This document shows, piece after piece, positions 55,001 to 64,000 of a stretch of DNA of 64,000 bases. Position numbers and translations under genes: made by a program. Location: the NCBI GenBank assembly GCA_949358305.1, contig OX442319.1, positions 8,308,001 through 8,372,000 on the forward strand, in the 5' to 3' direction. The notes under the pieces are model-generated. The model was not told the origin of the DNA. It did no database searches and was given only the letters and a program-made list of their open reading frames with translations. Numbering within the stretch: position 1 is the stretch's first letter; every line of letters starts with the position of its first letter. Origin of the DNA: Strigamia acuminata. Taxonomy: Eukaryota > Arthropoda > Chilopoda > Geophilomorpha > Linotaeniidae.

Positions 55001-58000
55001 GTTTCAGCACCTCGCACCTTCTGATACTTGAGTAACACACTCCCAAACACTGCAACTTTTTCCGAAATTGCAACCCGACTTCAAACACCGATAAAAAGAA
55101 AACCATACACAGGAAACTTCCCAAACTTTTTTGGCACTTCCTTGACTCACCCCTAAGACACTCACCAAGTTTCAGCACCTCGCACCTTCTGATACTTGAG
55201 TAACACACTCCCAAACACAGCAACTTTTTCTAACACTGCAACTTTTTCCGAAATTGCTACCCGACTTCAAACACCCATAAAAAGAAAACCATACACAGGA
55301 AACTTCCCAAACTTTTTTTGGCACTTCCTTGACTCACCCCTAAGACACTCACCAAGTTTCAGCACCTCGCACCTTCTGATACTTGAGTAACACACTCCCA
55401 AACACAGCAACTTTTTCTAACACTGCAACTTTTGTCGAAATCGCAACCCGACTTCAAACACCCATAAAAAGAAAACCATACACAGGAAACTTCCCAAACT
55501 TTTTTTGGCACTTCCTTGACTCACCCCTAAGACACCCACCAAGTTTCAGCACCTAGCACCTTCTGATACTTGAGTAACACACTCCCAAACACAGCAACTT
55601 TTTCTAACACTGCAACTTTTTCCGAAATCGCAACCCGACTTCAAACACCCATAAAAAGAAAACCATACACAGGAAACTTCCCAAACTTTTTTTGGCACTT
55701 CCTTGACTCACCCCTAAGACACTCACCAAGTTTCAGCACCTCGCACCTTCTGATACTTGAGTAACACACTCCCAAACACAGCAACTTTTTCTAACACTGC
55801 AACTTTTGTCGAAATCGCAACCCGACTTCAAACACCCATAAAAAGAAAACCATACACAGGAAACTTCCCAAACTTTTTTTGGCACTTCCTTGACTCACCC
55901 CTAAGACACTCACCAAGTTTCAGCACCTCGCACCTTCTGATACTTGAGTAACACACTGCAACTTTTTTCTAACATTTCAGCTTTTTCCGAAATCGCAACC
56001 CGACTTCAAACACCGATAAAAAGAAAACCATACACAGGAAACTTCCCAAACTGTTTTTGGCACTTCCTTGACTCACTCCTAAGACACTCACCAAGTTTCA
56101 GCACCTCGCACCTTCTGATACTTGAGTAACACACTCCCAAACACTGCAACCTTTTTCGAACATTTCAGCTTTTTCCGAAATCGCAACCCGACTTCAAACA
56201 CCCATAAAAAGAAAACCATACACAGGAAACTTCCCAAACTTTTTTTGGCACTTCCTTGACTCACCCCTAAGACACTCACCAAGTTTCAGCACCTCGCACC
56301 TTCTGATACTTGAGTAACACACTCCCAAACACTGCAACTTTTTCCGAAATTGCAACCCGACTTCAAACACCCATAAAAAGAAAACCATACACAGGAAACT
56401 TCCCAAACTGTTTTTGGCACTTCCTTGACTCACTCCTAAGACACTCACCAAGTTTCAGCACCTCGCACCTTCTGATACTTGAGTAACACACTCCCAAACA
56501 CAGCAACTTTTTCTAACACTGCAACTTTTTCCGAAATTGCTACCCGACTTCAAACACCCATAAAAAGAAAACCATACACAGGAAACTTCCCAAACTTTTT
56601 TTGGCACTTCCTTGACTCACCCCTAAGACACTCACCAAGTTTCAGCACCTCGCACCTTCTGATACTTGAGTAACACACTGCAACTTTTTTCTAACATTTC
56701 AGCTTTTTCCGAAATCGCAACCCGATTTCAAACACCCATAAAAAGAAAGCCATACACAGGAAACTTCCCAAACCTTTTTTGGCACTTCCTTGACTCACCC
56801 CTAAAACACTCACCAAGTTTCAGCACCTCGCACCTTCTGATACTTGAGTAACACACTCCCAAACACAGCAACTTTTTCTAACACTGCAACTTTTTCCGAA
56901 ATTGCTACCCGACTTCAAACACCCATAAAAAGAAAACCATACACAGGAAACTTCCCAAACTTTTTTTGGCACTTCCTTGACTCACCCCTAAGACATTCAC
57001 CAAGTTTCAGCACCTCGCACCTTCTGATACTTGAGTAACACACTGCAACTTCTTTCGAACATTTCAGCTTTTTCCGAAATCGCAACCCGACTTCAAACAC
57101 CGATAAAAAGAAAACCATACACAGGAAACTTCCCAAACCTTTTTTGGCACTTCCTTGACTCACCCCTAAGACACTCACCAAGTTTCAGCACCTCGCACCT
57201 TCTGATACTTGAGTAACACACTCCCAAACACTGCAACTTTTTTCGAACATTTCAGCTTTTTCCGAAATCGCAACCCGACTTCAAACACCCATAAAAAGAA
57301 AACCATACACAGGAAACTTCCCAAACCTTTTTTGGCACTTCCTTGACTCACCCCTAAGACACTCACCAAGTTTCAGAACCTCGCACCTTCTGATACTTGA
57401 GTAACACACTCCCAAACACTGCAACTTTTTTCGAACATTTCAGCTTTTTCCGAAATCGCAACCCGACTTCAAACACCCATAAAAAGAAAACCATACACAG
57501 GAAACTTCCCAAACCTTTTTTGGCACTTCCTTGACTCACCCCTAAGACACTCACCAAGTTTCAGCACCTCGCACCTTCTGATACTTGAGTAACACACTCC
57601 CAAACACTGCAACTTTTTTCGAACATTTCAGCTTTTTCCGAAATCGCAACCCGACTTCAAACACCCATAAAAAGAAAACCATACACAGGAAACTTCCCAA
57701 ACCTTTTTTGGCACTTCCTTGACTCACCCCTAAGACACTCACCAAGTTTCAGAACCTCGCACCTTCTGATACTTGAGTAACACACTCCCAAACACTGCAA
57801 CTTTTGTCGAAATCGCAACCCGACTTCAAACACCCATAAAAAGAAAACCATACACAGGAAACTTCCCAAACTTTTTTTGGCACTTCCTTGACTCACCCCT
57901 AAGACACTCACCAAGTTTCAGCACCTCGCACCTTCTGATACTTGAGTAACACACTCCCAAACACTGCAACTTTTTTCGAACATTTCAGCTTTTTCCGAAA

Positions 58001-60054
58001 TCGCAACCCGAGTTCAAACACCCATAAAAAGAAAACCATACACAAGAAACTTCCCAAACTTTTTTTGGCACTTCCTTGACTCACCCCTAAGACACTCACC
58101 AAGTTTCAGCACCTCGCACCTTCTGATACTTGAGTAACACACTCCCAAACACTGCAACTTTTTCCGAAATTGCAACCCGACTTCAAACACCCATAAAAAG
58201 AAAACCATACACAGGAAACTTCCCAAACTTTTTTTGGCACTTCCTTGACTCACCCCTAAGACACTCACCAAGTTTCAGCACCTCGCACCTTCTGATACTT
58301 GAGTAACACACTCCCAAACACTGCAACTTTTTTCGAACATTTCAGCTTTTTCCGAAATCGCAACCCGAGTTCAAACACCCATAAAAAGAAAACCATACAC
58401 AAGAAACTTCCCAAACTGTTTTTGGCACTTCCTTGACTCACTCCTAAGACACTCACCAAGTTTCAGCACCTCGCACCTTCTGATACTTGAGTAACACACT
58501 CCCAAACACAGCAACTTTTTCTAACACTGCAACTTTTTCCGAAATCGCAACCCGACTTCAAACACCCATAAAAAGAAAACCATACACAGGAAACTTCCCA
58601 AACTGTTTTTGGCACTTCCTTGACTCACTCCTAAGACACTCACCAAGTTTCAGCACCTCGCACCTTCTGATACTTGAGTAACACACTCCCAAACACTGCA
58701 ACTTTTTCTAACACTGCAACTTTTTCCGAAATTGCTACCCGACTTCAAACACCCATAAAAAGAAAACCATACACAGGAAACTTCCCAAACTTTTTTTGGC
58801 ACTTCCTTGCCTCACCCCTAAGACACTCACCAAGTTTCAGCACCTCGCACCTTCTGATACTTGAGTAACACACTCCCAAACACTGCAACTTTTTCCGAAA
58901 TTGCAACCCGACTTCAAACACCCATAAAAAGAAAACCATACACAGGAAACTTCCCAAACTTTTTTTGGCACTTCCTTGACTCACTCCTAAGACACTCACC
59001 AAGTTTCAGCACCTCGCACCTTCTGATACTTAAGTAACACACTCTCAAACACTGCAACTTTTTTCGAACATTTCAGCTTTTTCCGAAATCGCAACCCGAC
59101 TTCAAACACCCATAAAAAGAAAACCATACACAGGAAACTTCCCAAACTTTTTTTGGCACTTCCTTGACTCACTCCTAAGACACTCACCAAGTTTCAGCAC
59201 CTCGCACCTTCTGATACTTAAGTAACACACTCTCAAACACTGCAACTTTTTTCGAACATTTCAGCTTTTTCCGAAATCGCAACCCGACTTCAAACACCCA
59301 TAAAAAGAAAACCATACACAGGAAACTTCCCAAACTGTTTTTGGCACTTCCTTGACTCACTCCTAAGACACTCACCAAGTTTCAGCACCTCGCACCTTCT
59401 GATACTTGAGTAACACACTCCCAAACACAGCAACTTTTTCTAACACTGCAACTTTTTCCGAAATTGCTACCCGACTTCAAACACCCATAAAAAGAAAACC
59501 ATACACAGGAAACTTCCCAAACTTTTTTTGGCACTTCCTTGACTCACCCCTAAGACACTCACCAAGTTTCAGCACCTCGCACCTTCTGATACTTGAGTAA
59601 CACACTCCCAAACACTGCAACTTTTTTCGAACATTTCAGCTTTTTCCGAAATCGCAACCCGAGTTCAAACACCCATAAAAAGAAAACCATACACAGGAAA
59701 CTTCCCAAACTTTTTTTGGCACTTCCTTGACTCACCCCTAAGACACTCACCAAGTTTCAGCACCTCGCACCTTCTGATACTTGAGTAACACACTCCCAAA
59801 CACTGCAACTTTTTCCGAAATTGCAACCCGACTTCAAACACCCATAAAAAGAAAACCATACACAAAAAACTTCCCAAACTTTTTTTGGCACTTCCTTGAC
59901 TCACCCCTAAGACACTCACCAAGTTTCAGCACCTCGCACCTTCTGATACTTAAGTAACACACTCTCAAACACTGCAACTTTTTTCGAACATTTCAGCTTT
60001 TTCCGAAATCGCAACCCGATTTCAAACACCCATAAAAAGAAAACCATACACAGG

Positions 60055-60313
60055 TGTTAGGCTTCGCCTCATTCGGAGCCGCCCCCCACCAGAGGGCACG
60101 TCGCACGAACTCTCGTACGACGTTCTGTTTAAACAGCCAATCACGGCTATGCCTTGAAGTATTTAAATCCGAACATTATTGAATAAAGTCAGTTAGACAT
60201 ACTCTTCGAACATGTTGTAAAGTTATTGTTTCTCTCTCAAAAACTTGTTGAAAACTGTTAAAATAACTGTTGCCAAAATGGCCACACAACCAGTCAGTTC
60301 TCTAGATTTAACA
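60055..60313. repeat. Probable LTR at the satellite/retroelement junction
   Basis: Starts TGTTAGGC directly after a broken satellite monomer; TTTAACA at 60307-60313 gives the inverted pair TGTTA/TAACA typical of LTR ends. On the plus strand it carries CCAAT (60137-60141), TATTTAAAT (60160-60168) and an initiator-like TCAGTT (60189-60194), with 31 bp between the TATA start and the initiator A. That is a convincing promoter, but it points opposite to the pol gene. The inner boundary is uncertain and no clear polypurine tract or primer-binding site was found. Confidence 0.5.
60160..60194 (+). promoter_or_regulatory. TATA plus initiator in the LTR-like segment
   Basis: TATTTAAAT at 60160 and TCAGTT at 60189 have canonical spacing, with a CCAAT box 23 bp upstream. 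Orientation is plus, against the retroelement pol frame. Confidence 0.4.
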
Positions 60314-60320
60314 GGAATGC

Positions 60321-60326
60321 TTTATT
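60321..60326 (-). terminator. Polyadenylation signal for the gypsy element
   Basis: AATAAA on the minus strand, about 157 bases beyond the pol stop codon. Confidence 0.45.
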
Positions 60327-60482
60327 TTACAAAGAATATACAAAATAGTTTTTAATCTTTTAATCTTTTAATCTCGACGTTCACATTCCTCGCGTTGGCG
60401 CGCGCGTCTTGTTGACGATCCTGTCGCCCCCTGGTGTTGTCTTTCTGCACCGCGCCTTTACACTCCACACTCGACCATCCGA

Positions 60483-63400
60483 CTACTCGAGTCGGTCCTC
60501 CGACTCGTCTTGGCCTTCGTCCTCGCTCGCGTTGTCGGCATCGTCGGTGATTTCCCACCGCTTTATTTGGTCCGTTGGCGCCGTGACTCGGTATCGAGGC
60601 GGGTCCTCGAAGCTCTGGACCTCATACACCGTGTCGGAGATCTTGCGCCCGATTCGCAACGGCCCCCGATATAGTGCTGACAATTTCCCCGCCGCCCCTT
60701 GCGCCGCGAGTGCCTTTCGCCGCACAACGACCACGTCCCCCTCTTTAAACATTTTATTCGGCCCCCGATGCCAATCAAAAGCTTTCTTTTGACGCACTTG
60801 CGCCGCTGTGAGCGCGTCGTGCGCCTCGTCTCGTGTCCGCTCAAAGTCTGCCTCTTCTTCGTCGTTATCTTCGATCGCGACCGCTGCCAATCTTGGTTCA
60901 ATGACGGTTCGTGGTTGGAATCCGTAGAGCACCTCCATCGGTGTCTTCCCGGTGCTCCTGCTCGTTCTCGAATTTATTGCGACCTCGATCTGGTTTAAAT
61001 GCGTCGCCCAGTCACTCCCATCCGCTTTCACCACGCAGCTCGCCATCATTGGCACCAGTGTTCTGTTTGTCCGCTCAACTTGCCCGTTGGCCCTTGGATT
61101 TTCGGTGGAGGTCAGGACATGTCCCACCCCCAATTCGTTACACAATTCGGCAAACTCGTTATTCTTAAATGCGGTCCCCCTATCGGTGATGACTCGCGTG
61201 GGGACCCACATCCGCATACAAAGCTCTCTCAATTTTCGGCAAGTTTCTTTCGCGCTTGTCGATTTTGTTGCCCTCAAAAAGGTCACCTTCGAGTAATTGC
61301 ACACTGCCACCAGCACATATTTGTAACCCCCGCTCTTTGGGAATGGCCCCACGTGGTCCAGGTGGACCGTGTGCCACGGCACTTTCTCTCGAATTATCAC
61401 GTTCAGTGCCCCTGGTCGCCGTCCCCCTGGCTCCTTGTAAATCAAACACTTGACGCAGGACCCAATAATGGCTTTCACAAATTTCCGCATTCTCGGGAAC
61501 CAAAATCTTTTAAGAATTGCATCCATGGTCCCCTCTGTCGCCGGGTGCCCGTGTGACTCATGCACTTCTCTCGTTATTTGCCGCTGTATCCCTTTTGGCA
61601 CGTAAATTCGTTTTCGCTTCTTTTCCCCTTTTCTTCTCAAAATATGGCATACGTGTCCATTTTTGAGTGTGAACTGCCGTATTTTATTCTGCATTCGCTC
61701 GGTCAACCCCTCGTTATTGTTTTGCAATAAAGCGTCTCTAATTTCCCTGCACTCGATGTCGCTCATCTGCGCCGCTTCCAGCCAGTCTCCGCCCATTAAT
61801 CTGATCTCGTTCACTCGAAATCGACTCATCACCTCATTCTCCTCAATTTCTGGCTGTTGACGCGGTTCAGCATTTCTGCTGAGCGCGTCGACGTGGCTCA
61901 TTAGCAGCCCCGGCCGATGTACGGTTCTAAAATCGTACTCGGACAATTGCAGTACCCATCTGCCGATGCGGGGGGTCAGCTCCTTCTTTTTCAACCCATA
62001 TCTAACCGCCTCGCAGTCGGTAACAATCACAAACTCTCCCCCGTACACATACATCCGAAATTGCTGCACCGCCCACACCACCGCTAGCAATTCTAATTCT
62101 GTGGAGTGGTACCGTTGCTCACAGTCCGTCGTCGTTCGGCTCGCGTATAATACTGGGTGTAATATTCCTTTCTCGTCCCCCTGCATCAGTATTGCCCCCA
62201 GCCCCTCCTGCGACGCGTCTGTGTGTATCTCGCATGGGCGCGTGTTGTCAAACACCTTTAACACCGGTGCTGACACTAACTCCCCAATCAAGTTCCTAAA
62301 TGCCGCTTCACACTCTTTTTTCCATATAAAAGGCTCATTCTTGCGTGTTAAGTTTGTCAACGGCTTGCACTTAACTGCATAGCCCGCCACAAATCGCCTA
62401 AAATAACCACACAATCCCAAAAAGCTCCTAACTCCCCTTACATCTACTGGCGTCGGGAAATTTCTAATGGCGCTTGTTTTCTCTAACCCTGGCCGTAACC
62501 CCTCCGCCGTCAAACGTAGCCCCAAAAAATTCACTTCACCGCACAAAAAATGACACTTGCTTAATTTTAATGTTAATTTTGATTTTCTCATTTCAATCAA
62601 TAAAGCTCTCATTTTTAGAAACAACTCATCAACACTTTTAGCCCCTTGTAACAAATCATCCATATAACGTCTCATTATCTCTCTCGGAAGATGGCCAAAC
62701 GCCATTTCCATCATGCGGTTAAAAACAAACGGCGCGTTTACAAGCCCGAATGGCATTCGAGTAAACTGCCACTTGTTTGACATTGTTGAAAATGCCGTCT
62801 TTTCCTGTGCGCCCTCTGTTAATTCTACTTGATAATATCCCGCGGCTAAGTCAAACACAGAAAAAATCACCCAATCATGCGTGCCGTCAAAAATCTCCTC
62901 AATTCTCGGGCAAGGAAAATGTTCCTTGACCGTCGCTTCATTTAGGCATCGAAAATCAATACAGATTCGCATCTCCCCGCTCTTTTTCCGCACCACAACT
63001 ATCGGACTATTAAAAGCACTATTTGATTTTCTTATAAACCCTGCCCCCTCTAACTCTCGGATCATTTCGTCAATCTCCCGCTGCTGCGCCGCTGAGTAAG
63101 GGTATCGCCTCAAATTTACCGCCCTATCCGTCGTTAATTCAATATCCATTTTTAAATTTTCGAATTTTCCTACTTCTAACAAATTTGTTGCAAAACAGTC
63201 CCTAAACTCATTAACCAACCCGACTAATCTCAATTTGTTTTCTTCCGACACCCCCTCGCCCACTTTAAGATCGTGTAATGTAATAATAGACTCACCCCTC
63301 GATTCCCTCGATTCCACTCGCTTCACTTCGCTGCATTGCAACGACGGTGCGTCGTTAATCGTTTCAACGTGTCCCAATTTCTTCCCTTTTCGCACTTGAA

Positions 63401-64000
63401 TCGCCATCGCCCCCCGGTTCACTACTGGTATTCTCATTCGTCCTTCCTCCACGCTCGTTACTCCTTCCAACACCTCAAGTCCATCAAAGTTCGAAAGTTC
63501 GTTGCACAAATAAACGGCTCCATCGTCGCCGTGCACTCTCATTTCAATAAAATTAATCGAATGTGCGTCGATCACCGTCTCTTCACTCGTCACTAACGCC
63601 CTCGGTTTCGTTCGCACCTCCGGTTCGATGCGTCGAAGTCCTCCGTCGATCGTCGTCGTGTTGCAGAACGAAATTTTCCCGCTCTCCACCGTCATCTTCA
63701 CGCCTTGATGCTCCAAAAATGGCTGCCCCACCCAAATATCCGTCGACATCACCTCGTCGTCAACAACATGGAATAGTACCGCATCCACCGTCACGCCGTC
63801 CGCTTCCACGCGATATTTCGTGCGGCCCAAATAGATTTGTTCATCTTGGTTGAGCCCGTAGTTAAATCCACGTATTTTGTACGCAAATTTCGGCTCGTCA
63901 ATTCCCGCCTGCCCCGCGAACGTTTTACTGACTAAACACAACTCACTTTGCGTGTCGATGCCTGCCGTGCACGAACGTCCCGCGACCGTCAGTATTGTTG
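60483..64000 (-). CDS. Ty3/gypsy retrotransposon pol polyprotein (partial, intact frame)
   Basis: One uninterrupted frame runs from the window edge to a stop at 60483 (about 1,170 codons; numbering below counts from the Leu codon at 63941). Protease: IDTQSELCLVS at 63959-63927, with Gln where aspartic proteases normally have Gly after D-T, and DIWVGQPFLE downstream. Reverse transcriptase, residues 265-460: FDLAAGYY (D364) and YMDD (426-429). RNase H: HTDAS (D574), E615, VTDC (D642), HVDALS (D685). Integrase: zinc-binding H794/H799 with C829/C832, then D862, D920 and E956 (DD35E). A GPY/F-like region (DVVVVRRKA, YRGPLRIGRK) and an acidic tail finish it. All catalytic residues visible are present and no frame damage is seen, so the copy is young. 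Gag and the 5' LTR lie beyond the window. Confidence 0.93.
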   Translation of the reverse strand, partial: TILTVAGRSCTAGIDTQSELCLVSKTFAGQAGIDEPKFAYKIRGFNYGLNQDEQIYLGRTKYRVEADGVTVDAVLFHVVDDEVMSTDIWVGQPFLEHQGVKMTVESGKISFCNTTTIDGGLRRIEPEVRTKPRALVTSEETVIDAHSINFIEMRVHGDDGAVYLCNELSNFDGLEVLEGVTSVEEGRMRIPVVNRGAMAIQVRKGKKLGHVETINDAPSLQCSEVKRVESRESRGESIITLHDLKVGEGVSEENKLRLVGLVNEFRDCFATNLLEVGKFENLKMDIELTTDRAVNLRRYPYSAAQQREIDEMIRELEGAGFIRKSNSAFNSPIVVVRKKSGEMRICIDFRCLNEATVKEHFPCPRIEEIFDGTHDWVIFSVFDLAAGYYQVELTEGAQEKTAFSTMSNKWQFTRMPFGLVNAPFVFNRMMEMAFGHLPREIMRRYMDDLLQGAKSVDELFLKMRALLIEMRKSKLTLKLSKCHFLCGEVNFLGLRLTAEGLRPGLEKTSAIRNFPTPVDVRGVRSFLGLCGYFRRFVAGYAVKCKPLTNLTRKNEPFIWKKECEAAFRNLIGELVSAPVLKVFDNTRPCEIHTDASQEGLGAILMQGDEKGILHPVLYASRTTTDCEQRYHSTELELLAVVWAVQQFRMYVYGGEFVIVTDCEAVRYGLKKKELTPRIGRWVLQLSEYDFRTVHRPGLLMSHVDALSRNAEPRQQPEIEENEVMSRFRVNEIRLMGGDWLEAAQMSDIECREIRDALLQNNNEGLTERMQNKIRQFTLKNGHVCHILRRKGEKKRKRIYVPKGIQRQITREVHESHGHPATEGTMDAILKRFWFPRMRKFVKAIIGSCVKCLIYKEPGGRRPGALNVIIREKVPWHTVHLDHVGPFPKSGGYKYVLVAVCNYSKVTFLRATKSTSAKETCRKLRELCMRMWVPTRVITDRGTAFKNNEFAELCNELGVGHVLTSTENPRANGQVERTNRTLVPMMASCVVKADGSDWATHLNQIEVAINSRTSRSTGKTPMEVLYGFQPRTVIEPRLAAVAIEDNDEEEADFERTRDEAHDALTAAQVRQKKAFDWHRGPNKMFKEGDVVVVRRKALAAQGAAGKLSALYRGPLRIGRKISDTVYEVQSFEDPPRYRVTAPTDQIKRWEITDDADNASEDEGQDESEDRLE

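Larger units (their letters stand above)
42333..60054. repeat. Satellite DNA array, ~100 head-to-tail monomers of 169-188 bp
   Basis: One monomer (169 bp) runs from CTTGAGTAACACACTCCCAA to GCACCTCGCACCTTCTGATA, and all copies share one orientation. Length classes of 169, 178 and 187-188 bp arise from one spot near monomer positions 14-45, where a ctgcaacttttt segment is partly duplicated (cgaacatttcag or ctaacactgcaac inserted). The remaining sequence is about 95-99% constant. The first three monomers are the most diverged (cagaacctcgcacttt). The array is broken at 60054 by a retroelement, so its true right end is not visible. Many 60-100-codon frames recur on both strands because the unit is stop-poor; I do not consider them genes. 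A centromeric or heterochromatic role is inferred from monomer length and size. Confidence 0.97.

Noticed and set aside
42390-59922. Dozens of 60-103-codon frames on both strands (minus type starting MVSVLGVSQGS, plus type starting MSNTLPNTATF)
   Set aside because: They recur with every satellite monomer, shift with its length class and reflect a stop-poor repeat unit, not genes.
42333-60054. Periodic array as a possible CRISPR locus
   Set aside because: Units are 169-188 bp and contiguous, with no short repeats separated by unique spacers, and the host is eukaryotic.
42333-60054. CENP-B box in the monomer
   Set aside because: No match to the CENP-B box pattern was found in the 169-bp unit; only short GGAAACTTCC-type dyads occur.

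Overview
The window looks like nuclear DNA of an invertebrate animal. The genes are split by short GT-AG introns and include animal regulators (a Myc-type bHLH-zipper factor and a DRGX paired-like homeobox factor). AT-rich repeat-laden tracts alternate with GC/CpG-rich tracts, and metazoan transposon families are common (Ty3/gypsy, Ty1/copia, Tc1/mariner, hAT, probably piggyBac). An arthropod is possible (very short introns, a TCAGTT initiator), but nothing here fixes the phylum.

Layout. 1-2462: last exon of a Myc gene (+), with one minisatellite upstream and one in the presumed 3'UTR. 2463-6400: gene-poor DNA with a decayed copia reverse transcriptase (-) and a possible TA-flanked element. 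6459-7371: a two-exon secreted protein (-) with one Lin-12/Notch repeat followed by unusual Trp/Cys-rich modules. 7538-7960: an intronless divergent histone H2B variant (-). 8741-10084: two related TA-flanked elements in inverted arrangement. 11690-12450: minisatellite. 13058-13425: a damaged piece of the clamp-loader ATPase CTF18 (+). 14086-14633: a MITE. 14640-28320: a GC-rich domain around DRGX (-; five coding exons at 26625-21395 and a possible extra upstream exon). 28586-29740: a 22-bp palindromic minisatellite. 32300-40700: a transposon graveyard (copia, Tc1, a duplicated repeat with a piggyBac-like cysteine-rich end, an intact-looking hAT MITE). 42333-60054: about 100 head-to-tail satellite monomers of 169-188 bp with patchy higher-order structure. 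60055-64000: an apparently young Ty3/gypsy element (-) that interrupts the satellite, with an intact pol frame running off the right edge.

The genes do not form an operon or pathway. Myc and DRGX are independent transcriptional regulators, the H2B variant suggests specialised chromatin, and CTF18 belongs to sister-chromatid cohesion and replication but is broken here. The most unusual features are the satellite with its internal-duplication length variants and mosaic higher-order repeats, the perfect-hairpin 22-bp array, the LNR protein with an unrecognised repeat module, and the H2B variant that lacks the C-terminal ubiquitination lysine.
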